The notes under the pieces are model-generated. The model was not told where the DNA came from and made no database searches. It saw only the letters and a program-made list of their open reading frames with translations. Below, one piece after another: positions 1 to 9,637 of a DNA stretch of 64,000 nucleotides. Source of the DNA: an uncultured bacterium. Lineage in GTDB: Bacteria > Bacteroidota > Rhodothermia > Rhodothermales > UBA10348. The stretch is from assembly GCA_943788505.1 (NCBI GenBank), contig CALSQR010000001.1:682001-746000 (forward strand). The letters are read 5' to 3'. The first letter of the stretch is position 1. The number at the start of each line of letters is the position of its first letter. The translations under genes were made by a program, and so were the position numbers.

Positions 1-383
1 TGTCGGTTCGTCGATCACGTCACGTCGTGGAAGAACAGCGTCGTGTTGGCCGGTTTCTTCGTGCCTTAGTCGAAGGTGATGTGACAACAGCTGGACAATT
101 GATGCGTGCATCTCACGACAGCTCACGTGTACTGTTTGAAAACTCGACACCCGAGTTGGACATTCTTGTCGAGCGACTAATGGAAAAGCCCGGCGTGAAG
201 GGAGCCCGACTCTCTGGCGCTGGATGGGGCGGAGCCGTCATGGCAATGGTCGATGAATCGTTTGATGATGAAGCAGCTGAGTCTGTTTGCGATGCGTACG
301 AAGAGCTGTTCGAAGCTCGTCCATATTGGTGGCGTACCGATGCAGAAGAAGGCCTGCGCATGGAAGCCTTGGCAACCGACTGA
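1..383 (+). CDS. galK: Galactokinase, C-terminal fragment (5' end outside window)
   Basis: Frame stays open upstream of the listed start to the window edge (…SRHVVEEQRRVGRF); GHMP C-terminal motif GVKGARLSGAGWGGAVMAMV. Confidence 0.85.
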   Translation, partial: SVRRSRHVVEEQRRVGRFLRALVEGDVTTAGQLMRASHDSSRVLFENSTPELDILVERLMEKPGVKGARLSGAGWGGAVMAMVDESFDDEAAESVCDAYEELFEARPYWWRTDAEEGLRMEALATD

Positions 384-433
384 CACCTTATGCACGACGC
401 GTAACCGTTTCCAATCGGAATCTACCTATCCCC

Positions 434-1048
434 ATGAGCAAACAAGCAAAGAAAACTCGTCGCCCCCGGATTCGGACAATCGTTGAATGGAGTGTTTTCA
501 TCTTGTTTTTTCTGTTCCTCCGTTACACGGATCAAGGAACGACTGTGCAGGGATGGATGCAGCAAGCTGTTCTTGCCACCGGACTTTTTCAGGCCAACAC
601 CGTTTATGTCGCTGAGGAAGCCGAGCCGGCCAGCTACCAGTTAGCTCTTGAAACGCTCGATGGCCGCCCTGATCACCTTTCTGCCTATGAGGGCAAAACG
701 ATATTTCTGAACCTTTGGGCTACCTGGTGTGCTCCTTGTTTAGCCGAAATGCCTTACATCCAGGATCTCTACGAAGAGACGAAGGACGAGGGTGTGGTCT
801 TCATCACAATTGCAACGGATGATGATTTAGACCTTTCGCGCCGGTACATGGAGTCCAAGGAGTACACGTTTCCAGCATACAGAGTCGTTGGGCCCATGCC
901 GCCAGTGTATCAGTCCCCCACGTTGCCTACCACATGGGTGATATCTCCAGAAGGTAAAATCGCAACCGTTCACGCTGGAATGGCCAATTACGCCACCCGC
1001 GGGTTCAGACAATTCCTACGCGACTTATCAAATGTTCAGGCGCCATGA
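434..1048 (+). CDS. TlpA/ResA-like thioredoxin-fold protein, membrane anchored
   Basis: N-terminal TM segment; WATWCAPCLAEMP redox motif; start refined to MSKQAKKTRR. Confidence 0.85.
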   Translation: MSKQAKKTRRPRIRTIVEWSVFILFFLFLRYTDQGTTVQGWMQQAVLATGLFQANTVYVAEEAEPASYQLALETLDGRPDHLSAYEGKTIFLNLWATWCAPCLAEMPYIQDLYEETKDEGVVFITIATDDDLDLSRRYMESKEYTFPAYRVVGPMPPVYQSPTLPTTWVISPEGKIATVHAGMANYATRGFRQFLRDLSNVQAP

Positions 1049-1109
1049 CGGTCCGGAGCTAGCTTTGTGCGCCGTCAAACTTTGGTCATTTTTAGGCGCT
1101 TGAGGATAG

Positions 1110-1490
1110 TTATCGACGAAGATAGTCGTCAGTCTTGTCCAACCAATCCTGGCGAGGAGGACTAAAAATATCTACATCCAACGTGTCTTCAAGAGCCTGT
1201 GCTTTGTGCCACACATTTGAAGGAATGTGTAGGACTTCACCTTCATGTACATCCACAACCTCTGATTCATCTTCGCCAATCCAGAACCGTAATGTTCCTT
1301 TCAGGATGTAGGTGATCTGTTCGTTGTCATGTTGATGTAGCGGTACGATGCAATCCTTGTCGAGATACACATGCGCTAACATTACGCGATCGCCACTAAT
1401 GAGCTTGCGCCCGAGGCTAGGAGAAAGCTGTTCCATAGGAAGTTCATCCCAGGAAATCTTTGTGACGGAGGAAGAATTGGTAGTAGACAT
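1110..1490 (-). CDS. Cupin domain protein
   Basis: PLHQHDNEQITYILKG…EGEVLHIPSNVWHKA cupin motifs. Confidence 0.85.
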   Translation of the reverse strand: MSTTNSSSVTKISWDELPMEQLSPSLGRKLISGDRVMLAHVYLDKDCIVPLHQHDNEQITYILKGTLRFWIGEDESEVVDVHEGEVLHIPSNVWHKAQALEDTLDVDIFSPPRQDWLDKTDDYLRR

Positions 1491-1618
1491 AACTGATTTC
1501 AAAATGTGCGGTTGAACGGGATGTAAGAATGATAATCAATTCGTACCCAATCTCCCGAATCACTCAGGCATTGAAAGCGTTGCACGGCACAGGTTAACCC
1601 ATCTTCCTGCCAAGATAC

Positions 1619-2452
1619 ATGGCTGCTGACCCTTCCTTATCGTTGAATCGCTCCCCTTCCCAAGGAGACTTCCCATGCTTTGCTGCGGGGCTTCCCACGG
1701 CCTTACCCGGAGAGGGTGAATATGAGCTTCGTTTTGCCTGCTCACTGCAAGAGTTGACAGCCATCCAACGCCTTCGATATCGCGTGTTTAACATTGAGAT
1801 GAATGAAGGGCTGGCCAACTCGCACACCCGTCAGTTGGATGCCGATGAGTTTGACAAACAGTGCCACCATGTGTATGTCAGGCATCGAGAATCGGGAGAC
1901 ATTGTTGGGACGTACCGAATGCAAACCCAAAATATGGCTCAGGCCGGGAAGGGCTTCTATTCATCCACTGAGTATGACCTCGCAGCAATGAGTACTGCAT
2001 TGCTCGAAAATATCATTGAAATTGGGCGAGCCTGCATTTCGCGAGAACACCGGGGCTTACATGTGCTTTATCTGCTATGGAAAGGCCTCGGCCAATATGC
2101 TGCCCATAATCAGATGCGTTATCTGTTTGGTTGCTGCTCCGTAACGACCCAGGATCAGGCAGAGGGATTGGCCTTACTCGCAAAGTTGAAGCTAGAAGGG
2201 CATATGCATCCTGATCTTCTGGTTCATGCCCTTCCATCTCATCGCTGTCAGGTTCAAGAACAGAAATCCATTTCGAACGAGTTATCCAATAACATTCGCC
2301 CACCTCGATTGATGAGGACCTACCTGAGTCTCGGTGCTACCATCTGCAGTGAACCCGCTATCGATCGGAAATTTGGAACGATCGACTTTCTCGCCCTATT
2401 TGACTTCGAGAATCTCAATCATTCCGATTTGGCATTCTTCAAATTTAGATGA
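1619..2452 (+). CDS. OlsB/GlsB-like N-acyltransferase (GNAT/hemolysin-type fold)
   Basis: LRYRVFNIEM…DADEFDKQCHHVYV…GDIVGTYRMQ…FYSSTEYDL…EIGRACISREHRG…YLFGCCSV pattern of the OlsB family. Confidence 0.75.
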   Translation: MAADPSLSLNRSPSQGDFPCFAAGLPTALPGEGEYELRFACSLQELTAIQRLRYRVFNIEMNEGLANSHTRQLDADEFDKQCHHVYVRHRESGDIVGTYRMQTQNMAQAGKGFYSSTEYDLAAMSTALLENIIEIGRACISREHRGLHVLYLLWKGLGQYAAHNQMRYLFGCCSVTTQDQAEGLALLAKLKLEGHMHPDLLVHALPSHRCQVQEQKSISNELSNNIRPPRLMRTYLSLGATICSEPAIDRKFGTIDFLALFDFENLNHSDLAFFKFR

Positions 2453-3204
2453 TTCGACACGCACGGGCCCTGACCCGCATCACTCTGATCATGCTCTCCC
2501 TGCTGGTATTGCTTCCTTTCTGGCTGCTGACACGCTTGATTACTGCTGGTTCGCCCAGGCTGCAGCGTACATCAAGAGATGCATGGACGCGAGGTTGGAG
2601 CCGTCTAGCCGCTCGATTGATTGGCTTGAGAATTACTATCTCCGGTACGCCGCCAGATCCACCTTTCTGCTTAGTGTCCAACCATCTATCCTATCTGGAT
2701 GCGATAGTAATTTCTGCGCACGCCCCTGGCCTGATGATTGCTAAATCGGAAGTAGCTTCTTGGCCTCTGATTGGCTGGTTGAGTACGCAAATAGGGACCA
2801 TTTTTATTGATCGAAAGACCTCAAAAGATGTGATGAGGGTCAACGATATCATTAAAAAAACGCTTCTTGATGGAAATGGTGTTACGTTTTTCCCTGAAGG
2901 AACGACATCGGATGGCCAGGCTGTCGGGCGCTTCCACTCCTCCTTACTTAACTATCCGGCAAGTGTCTCGTACCCGGTCCATTATGCAACACTGAGATAT
3001 GAATCGGACCATGGGAACGTGGTCAATGATGTATGCTGGTGGGGTGACATGACCTTTGGAGCCCACTTTTATCGTATGTCTCAGTTGCCTAGAATCAAGG
3101 CAAAAATCCATTTTTGCACGGATCCAGTAACCAACCCAGACCGCAAGGAACTGACCGGTATGCTGCGTAGTGGTGTTGCCCAACATTTTCTTCCAATCAA
3201 CTAG
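2449..3204 (+). CDS. 1-acyl-sn-glycerol-3-phosphate acyltransferase-like (PlsC/OlsA/GlsA-like)
   Basis: VSNHLSYLDAIVI (NHxxxxD-like) and FFPEGTTSDG motifs; overlaps upstream gene by 4 nt (ATGA). Confidence 0.85.
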   Translation: MIRHARALTRITLIMLSLLVLLPFWLLTRLITAGSPRLQRTSRDAWTRGWSRLAARLIGLRITISGTPPDPPFCLVSNHLSYLDAIVISAHAPGLMIAKSEVASWPLIGWLSTQIGTIFIDRKTSKDVMRVNDIIKKTLLDGNGVTFFPEGTTSDGQAVGRFHSSLLNYPASVSYPVHYATLRYESDHGNVVNDVCWWGDMTFGAHFYRMSQLPRIKAKIHFCTDPVTNPDRKELTGMLRSGVAQHFLPIN

Positions 3205-3215
3205 TAATCCAACAA

Positions 3216-3731
3216 ATGACTGACACGGAAACACTCGTTGATTCAAATCGCGACTTTCTTCGCCAAGCTCAACGCCTGATCCTTTCGATTACCGATGAGT
3301 CATATGTGCATTCGGATGGGACAATTCATCAAAGTGGTGTTGGCGCTCACTTGCGGCACGTAATTGAGCATTATCAGCGGTTTCTTATTGGGACGCGCGA
3401 TGGCGAGGTCAATTATGATGCACGGCAACGAGATATGCGAATTGCAACAGATCGCAATCTTGCCTGCAGCGTAATGGAGCAGGTGGTCGAGGGTCTTGTG
3501 GACCTTGGTAGTGAAGACGCCGAAGTGAGCGTTCGCATGGCTTCGTCCGGTGATTCCATGCGTACCTCAGACGCGACCCAATCGTCCATCAACAGGGAAT
3601 TGCAGTACTTGGTGGCACACACTGTTCATCACTACGCACTGATCGGGTTCATCCTACGTTTACAGGGTATCGTTCCTCCAGAGGATTTTGGTATTGCGCC
3701 CTCTACGTTACAGCACTTCCAGGCACGATAG
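3216..3731 (+). CDS. DinB-like four-helix protein
   Basis: VGAHLRHVIEHYQRFL … YLVAHTVHHYALIGFILRLQG spaced His motifs; 12 nt after the PlsC-like gene. Confidence 0.55.
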   Translation: MTDTETLVDSNRDFLRQAQRLILSITDESYVHSDGTIHQSGVGAHLRHVIEHYQRFLIGTRDGEVNYDARQRDMRIATDRNLACSVMEQVVEGLVDLGSEDAEVSVRMASSGDSMRTSDATQSSINRELQYLVAHTVHHYALIGFILRLQGIVPPEDFGIAPSTLQHFQAR

Positions 3732-3743
3732 CACGTCTTCCAC

Positions 3744-6452
3744 ATGACGGCTTTAGCCAACTCCATTTCCCCACGTGGACAGACCGGACGGTGGCTTTTC
3801 TGGTTCTGGCTGATACTGTTGCTCGCCTCCTCCATCGTGCGTTGGTTGCAGCCTGACGTTCGACCTCGCTCCTACCAACGTTCGGTTTCGCTCCCTGCAA
3901 TGAATGGTGCGGGCGTAGTGAAAGGGAAACCGGTAGTGATGTCGTGGACAGACTCGAGTATTGGTGCCGTTAAATCAGACGTAAACGCGGAGACAGATTT
4001 AGATGCAGCCTCATCGCATCTTCCCGCCGTCATATTGCTTCACGGAAGCCCTGCAGCGTCTAGTTCGCTGATGCGCCTCCACCAGGAAATGGCTGATAAC
4101 GGTGATTGGCGGGTCATTACACCGGACCTTCCAGGTTTTGAGGGTTCATCTAAAAATATCCCTGACTATTCCGTCGCTGCCCACTCCCGGTATTTAGATG
4201 CTTTCTTGGACTCTTTAGATGTATCACAGGTACATCTGGTTGGCTACAGTATGTCTGGCGGTGTGGTCATTGAAGCGATGGACCATTGGCCAGAGCGCAT
4301 ATCCAGCATTACGCTACTCTCGGGAATAGGCGTTCAGGAGATGGAATTACTCGGTGATTACCATCTGAACCACGGAATCCATGGTCTTCAGTTAGCCGTG
4401 CTGTGGGGCCTCAGGAATCTCGTACCCCATTTTGGATGGATGGACTCGGCCATGTTGGGCGTTCCGTATGCTCGGAATTTTTACGATACAGATCAGCGGC
4501 CATTGAGGGGCATTCTTGGTCGATGGTCAAAACCAATGCTGATCCTGCATGCCGAAAATGACCCGCTGGTCCCTTTCTCGGCGGCGAAAGAGCACCATCG
4601 CATCGTTCCACAAAGTGAATGGGTAATCTATCCTGATGGCGGCCATGGAGTTGCGATGATGGCGGCGGCACGGGTGAGCGCAGATATCTCCACTTTCCTT
4701 CGCCGGGTAGATAGCGGAAACGGCGTCACCCGTGCCGCCGCCGAACCGGACAGATTGGCCGATGCCGCTCGTCCGTTTGATGCCTCACAACTACCCCCAG
4801 CCGTAGGCTTTTCTCTATTCATACTCATGTTTCTGCTCGCTATATCGACCCTCGTGAACGAGGACTTGGCAAGCATTGCAGCAGGGCTAATGGCTGCGCG
4901 CGGCACGATCGGAATTGAACACGCGATGATGGCGGCATTCGCGGGTATTCTGATCGGAGACATCGCATTGTATGCTGCGGGCAGATTCCTTGGACGTCGC
5001 ATACTTCATTTGCCACCATTTTCGTGGTTTATCGACGCTGCACAGCTTGATCGAGGCCAAAACTGGTTCAAGTCAAAAGGTGGTCGTGTGGTCATCGCCA
5101 GCCGGTTTATACCAGGGACTCGCTTTCCCACGTATGTAGCTGCTGGTGTTCTAAAAGCGCCTTTTTGGACGTTTTTAGGATATTTCCTGATTGCTACTGT
5201 CTTCTGGACCCCATTTATCGTTGGTCTTTCTGCATTCGCAGGGGAGCAAATCCTGGAGGTATGGACGGTATACGAAGACGTTGCTCTGTGGGTATTAGGT
5301 GGTCTGATTCTACTTCTCTATGGAATTATTCAACTGGGAATCCCACTCTTTCGACATAACGGGCGTCGCCTATTCGTATCTCGCTGGCGCCGACTCACAC
5401 GATGGGAATTCTGGCCACCTTGGGCCTTTTACCCCCCATTACTTCTTCACATAGCCAGGCTCGCCATAAAGCATCGCTCCTTGATGGTGTTTACGGCGGC
5501 TAATCCAGGAATTGATACTGGAGGATTCCTTGGTGAGTCCAAAGCTGCTGCGCTCGATTTACTGGAAGAAACACCAGAGGTTGTAGCTCGATGGAGTCTC
5601 ATTGCCCACGACCCCAAGGAAACAGAGGCCGATCTTTATGACCGCGTTTGCCGAGCCATGAAAGCGCATGGACTGGCCTTTCCTGTCGTCTTGAAGCCAG
5701 ACGTCGGTGACCGTGGTCATCGAGTTATGATCGTTCGCTCCTCCGATGAATTACGCAGTGCAGCAGTCTCGTTTCCTTCCGACTTCCTGATCCAAGAGTT
5801 CGTGGCCGGTGAAGAGTTTGGCCTTTTCTACATCCGACGCCCCTCCCAGTCGGAAGGCACCATCTTCTCTATCACCGAAAAACGACTTGTTTCGGTTACC
5901 GGAAATGGTGTAGATACGCTCGAGCGCCTGATTTTAGACGATGATCGTGCTGTATGCATGGCTTCGCTTTTCTTGAAGCGACATACAGGGTCCCTCGACC
6001 TGACATTGGACGATGGCATTGAATTCGAATTGGTATCTGTAGGCACCCATTCCCGGGGTGCGCTCTTTCTCGACGGGAGCTCATTGATGACCCCTGAGCT
6101 TGTCGAGGCGGTCGATGCCTTCGCTTCCAGGATGCCCGGCTTCTTTTTCGGTCGATTTGATGTTCGCGTCCCTTCAATCGAGGACTTGCGTCGTGGCATA
6201 CACATCAAAGTGCTGGAAGCAAACGGGGTTTCGTCCGAGGCGACGCACATCTATGATCCTGCCATTTCACTTGCGCAAGCCTACCGAGTCTTGAGATCGC
6301 AATGGGATCTTGCATTCAGCATCGGAGCAGAAAACGCACTACGTGGAGCCCAAGTAAGTTTACTTTCCGTCATCTTGAAGCGCATTGTCAGCCTGAAAAT
6401 GAAACCCATTGACCGACCCGACAAGGCAGCCCACACGACTATCATTAACTAG
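3744..6452 (+). CDS. Three-part fusion: N-terminal TM + alpha/beta-hydrolase, DedA/VTT membrane domain, ATP-grasp-like C-terminal domain
   Basis: LLHGSPAAS … VGYSMSGGVV (hydrolase nucleophile elbow) … GDIALYAAGRFLGRR … ASRFIPGTRFPTYVAAG (DedA) … FPVVLKPDVGDRGHRVMIV … LIQEFVAGEEFGLFY … GRFDVRV … IKVLEANGVSSEATHIYDP (ATP-grasp-like), one continuous ORF. Confidence 0.8.
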   Translation: MTALANSISPRGQTGRWLFWFWLILLLASSIVRWLQPDVRPRSYQRSVSLPAMNGAGVVKGKPVVMSWTDSSIGAVKSDVNAETDLDAASSHLPAVILLHGSPAASSSLMRLHQEMADNGDWRVITPDLPGFEGSSKNIPDYSVAAHSRYLDAFLDSLDVSQVHLVGYSMSGGVVIEAMDHWPERISSITLLSGIGVQEMELLGDYHLNHGIHGLQLAVLWGLRNLVPHFGWMDSAMLGVPYARNFYDTDQRPLRGILGRWSKPMLILHAENDPLVPFSAAKEHHRIVPQSEWVIYPDGGHGVAMMAAARVSADISTFLRRVDSGNGVTRAAAEPDRLADAARPFDASQLPPAVGFSLFILMFLLAISTLVNEDLASIAAGLMAARGTIGIEHAMMAAFAGILIGDIALYAAGRFLGRRILHLPPFSWFIDAAQLDRGQNWFKSKGGRVVIASRFIPGTRFPTYVAAGVLKAPFWTFLGYFLIATVFWTPFIVGLSAFAGEQILEVWTVYEDVALWVLGGLILLLYGIIQLGIPLFRHNGRRLFVSRWRRLTRWEFWPPWAFYPPLLLHIARLAIKHRSLMVFTAANPGIDTGGFLGESKAAALDLLEETPEVVARWSLIAHDPKETEADLYDRVCRAMKAHGLAFPVVLKPDVGDRGHRVMIVRSSDELRSAAVSFPSDFLIQEFVAGEEFGLFYIRRPSQSEGTIFSITEKRLVSVTGNGVDTLERLILDDDRAVCMASLFLKRHTGSLDLTLDDGIEFELVSVGTHSRGALFLDGSSLMTPELVEAVDAFASRMPGFFFGRFDVRVPSIEDLRRGIHIKVLEANGVSSEATHIYDPAISLAQAYRVLRSQWDLAFSIGAENALRGAQVSLLSVILKRIVSLKMKPIDRPDKAAHTTIIN

Positions 6453-6515
6453 TCATGGCTGGGCACGATTTGCCACCCTCTGCCAAGGAAGGGAGATGCT
6501 CCCCCACACCGAGTA

Positions 6516-7334
6516 ATGTTGTGTCCGTCCGTACGCCGTATCTTCGACGGGTTGTTCACATTTCATGAGCCCCGATCAATGATTACAGCCCGAATAGGCC
6601 GCTCGCTTCACAGCATAGGAGAGTACTCCTTGTTCATGGTGCGGGCGTTTTCTTCGACGCGGGAATCCGTCCGTCACGGATCCATCATTTTCATGGAAAT
6701 GGTGAGGCTGGGAGTCAATTCCATCCCTGTCGTTCTGATGGCTTCCATTTTTGCTGGCGTGGTCCTAACCCTTCAGACGGCCTATCAGCTCGAAAACACC
6801 ATCCTAACGGCTGAAGCCATTGGAACCATTGTCGTTCCGACGCTAATTCTCGAGATGGCCGCCCTGACGCCAGGTCTTGTCCTCGCTTCGAGGGTAGGAG
6901 CCAGCATCGCAGCTGAACTTGGCACCATGAAGGTCACGGAACAGGTTGATGCCTTAGAGGCCATGGGGCTCAACTCGGTTGCTTACTTGGTGCTCCCTCG
7001 CGTGATTGCTGGAATTCTGATGTTTCCTTGCCTCTATGTTGCCTCTGCCCTGATGTCAATCTTGGCCGGTGCATTGGCAGGAGAGTACATGGGATTTCTC
7101 TCTGTCCAATCCTATATCATAGGCGCCAAAGCCTGGTTCGTGCCGTTTGATGCTTATTTCGGTGTGACCAAATCTATGGTCTTCGGATTTCTCATAACAT
7201 CCATCGCTTGCTGGAAAGGATTTCACGCTAGCGGTGGTGCTGACGGCGTCGGACGTGCTACAACAGAAGCCGTAGTTATTAGCTGTGTGAACATATTGAT
7301 TGCTGACTATATCATGGCCGAAGTCATACTCTGA
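6516..7334 (+). CDS. MlaE-family ABC transporter permease (start may be 6579)
   Basis: GVVLTLQTAYQLE … ALTPGLVLASRVGASIAAELGTMKVTEQVDALEAMGLN … LPRVIAGILMFPCL, characteristic MlaE. Confidence 0.92.
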   Translation: MLCPSVRRIFDGLFTFHEPRSMITARIGRSLHSIGEYSLFMVRAFSSTRESVRHGSIIFMEMVRLGVNSIPVVLMASIFAGVVLTLQTAYQLENTILTAEAIGTIVVPTLILEMAALTPGLVLASRVGASIAAELGTMKVTEQVDALEAMGLNSVAYLVLPRVIAGILMFPCLYVASALMSILAGALAGEYMGFLSVQSYIIGAKAWFVPFDAYFGVTKSMVFGFLITSIACWKGFHASGGADGVGRATTEAVVISCVNILIADYIMAEVIL

Positions 7335-7355
7335 TCTAACCATCCGATTCTTTCC

Positions 7356-9575
7356 ATGTCGAAGAGTATACCTCACGACGTGATGTCTCCTGACCTAGGA
7401 GACCAAGGGTCCGCCACCGGCCTGTCCACTTTCGGTGGTGTCTTTACTCCCTCGATCCTTACGATCCTGGGCGTAATCATGTATCTGCGATTTGGATGGG
7501 TCGTAGGGAATGTTGGCGTCACAGGCACTTTTTTGATTGTGACCTTGTCCACCGGTATTACGTTTCTTACCGGGCTTTCGATCGCGTCGATCGCTACCGA
7601 TCAGCGAATTCGTACCGGTGGGGCCTACTACATGATTTCTAGGTCGCTCGGCATTGAAGCAGGTGGCGCGGTGGGGATTCCGCTCTATTTGGCCCAAGCA
7701 TTGTCCGTTGCGCTCTACACCATTGGGTTCGCGGAAAGTGTGGTTAACGTATTCCCTGTTTTGGATGCGAAGATGGTTGCGCTCGTGACGACCGCAGCAG
7801 TTACTGTTCTCGCCCTGAAATCAGCACGAGCGGCGATTAAGGCTCAGTACATCATCATGGGAGCTATCGCGATTTCGCTCCTGTCTCTTTTCTTCGGTTC
7901 TCCCCTTGAATCAACTTCCGTACCCACAGCTGCCGAAGCAGCGCAGGGTGTTGAAAAGGCAGGTTTTTGGGTAGTTTTTGCCGTCTTCTTCCCGGCTGTT
8001 ACAGGGATTATGGCCGGAGTAAATATGTCGGGCGATCTCAAGAACCCCGGCCGATCCATTCCAATTGGAACGCTGGCAGCCATTGGTGTAGGGTACCTAA
8101 TCTATATGTCGATCCCCTTGCTATTGGCTAGTAGGGCATCGGATGCGCAGCTTATCTCTGACCCCATGATCATGCGGAAAATCGCATTCTGGGGTGATGC
8201 GATCATTATGGGTGTCTGGGGAGCGACCCTTTCAAGCGCAGTAGGATCCATTCTTGGAGCGCCTCGAGTACTGCAAGCACTAGCACGAGATGGCGTCCTT
8301 CCGCCCTTCCTTCGCTTTCTGGGCCAAGGGTCTGGAGAGGAAGATGAACCCCGGGTAGGAACGGCTTTTACGTTCGCACTCGCCGCTATCACGGTTTTGC
8401 TTGCTGATCTGAACCTCGTTGCACCCATCCTGACCATGTTCTTCCTCACCACCTACGGGGTGCTCAACATCACTGCAGGACTAGAACAGTTTCTGGGAAA
8501 TCCATCCTTTAGGCCCAAGTTCAGGGTCCATTGGCTCTTCTCCTTGGCAGGTGCGGTGGGTTGTACGATAGTAATGTTCTTGATCAACTCGCTTGCCACA
8601 GGTGCGGCCATAGCCATCGTACTCACCATCTATTTCTGGCTGGAGCGGCAAGAATTGCGCTCAGCTTGGGGCGATGTTCGAAATGGTATTTGGTTCAATC
8701 TCACTCGAACCGGCCTATTGCGGCTTCGCAACACGATAGATGCCAAAAACTGGCGTCCTCATCTGTTGGTGCTGTCTGGCGCGCCCACTCGCCGGTGGTA
8801 CTTGATAGAATTTGCTTCCTCCCTTTCTCACAACCGCGGCCTCGTTACGGTCTCATCCATTCTGACAGGGGATAACGTATCTGCACGGCGTCTTGAAAGC
8901 ATGTCCTCAAGTATCTACGAATACCTGGATAAGCAGGGAATCCAAGCCCTCGTTCGCATCATCAGCGCCGATGATCCATTCAAAGGTGCTCAACAGCTGG
9001 TTACGACGTATGGCTTGGGCACGTTGGTCCCGAACACCGTCGTTTTGGGAGCGACTGAACAGCCTGAACATCATGCGCCATACTGTGAAATGATTCGTCA
9101 ATTCCGTGGTGCCCAACGCAATACTCTGATTGTGCGCCAAAACGAACAACGAGGCTTCGGATCCCGTCGTCACATCGATGTTTGGTGGGGCGGACGAAAG
9201 GGAAACGGTGCCCTTATGGTGATCTTGTCATGGCTGCTGAGTACAAGCTTAGAGTGGCGTGGTTGTACCGTGACTATCAAAATGGTCGTACCCTCTGAAT
9301 CCGCCGCTCAAGGTGCAAGAGCAAATCTGGAGACGATTCTGCAAGCCTCCCGTACTGGCTCCCAAGCAGATATCATTGTCTCCAATGGACGTCCTTTTTG
9401 GGAATTGCTTCGAGAGTCATCTAATTCAGCTGATCTGGTCTTCTTGGGAATGGCCGAACCAGATGACAATTTCCTAAGCTACTATTCGAAACTACAGGAA
9501 CAGACGCGCGATCTGCCAACTACCGTTTTCGTCTTGGCGGCGGAAGATCTGGAATTCGGCGAAGTTATCATGTAG
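7356..9575 (+). CDS. APC-superfamily carrier resembling cation-chloride cotransporters (SLC12-like)
   Basis: TFGGVFTPSILTILGVIMYLRFGWVVGNVG … GFWVVFAVFFPAVTGIMAGVNMSGDLKNPGRSIP …; soluble C-terminal domain RPHLLVLSGAPTRRWYLIEFASSLSHNRGLV. Confidence 0.88.
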   Translation: MSKSIPHDVMSPDLGDQGSATGLSTFGGVFTPSILTILGVIMYLRFGWVVGNVGVTGTFLIVTLSTGITFLTGLSIASIATDQRIRTGGAYYMISRSLGIEAGGAVGIPLYLAQALSVALYTIGFAESVVNVFPVLDAKMVALVTTAAVTVLALKSARAAIKAQYIIMGAIAISLLSLFFGSPLESTSVPTAAEAAQGVEKAGFWVVFAVFFPAVTGIMAGVNMSGDLKNPGRSIPIGTLAAIGVGYLIYMSIPLLLASRASDAQLISDPMIMRKIAFWGDAIIMGVWGATLSSAVGSILGAPRVLQALARDGVLPPFLRFLGQGSGEEDEPRVGTAFTFALAAITVLLADLNLVAPILTMFFLTTYGVLNITAGLEQFLGNPSFRPKFRVHWLFSLAGAVGCTIVMFLINSLATGAAIAIVLTIYFWLERQELRSAWGDVRNGIWFNLTRTGLLRLRNTIDAKNWRPHLLVLSGAPTRRWYLIEFASSLSHNRGLVTVSSILTGDNVSARRLESMSSSIYEYLDKQGIQALVRIISADDPFKGAQQLVTTYGLGTLVPNTVVLGATEQPEHHAPYCEMIRQFRGAQRNTLIVRQNEQRGFGSRRHIDVWWGGRKGNGALMVILSWLLSTSLEWRGCTVTIKMVVPSESAAQGARANLETILQASRTGSQADIIVSNGRPFWELLRESSNSADLVFLGMAEPDDNFLSYYSKLQEQTRDLPTTVFVLAAEDLEFGEVIM

Positions 9576-9637
9576 AGTGTTTTTCTCGTCAGATTTGGCC
9601 CATTTTCTAATAGTTTGTTTTGCCTTTATGCGTAGTA

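Noticed and set aside
5828-6250. 140-aa minus-strand ORF inside the fusion gene
   Set aside because: Low-complexity Ser/Arg-rich antisense shadow of a well-supported coding frame
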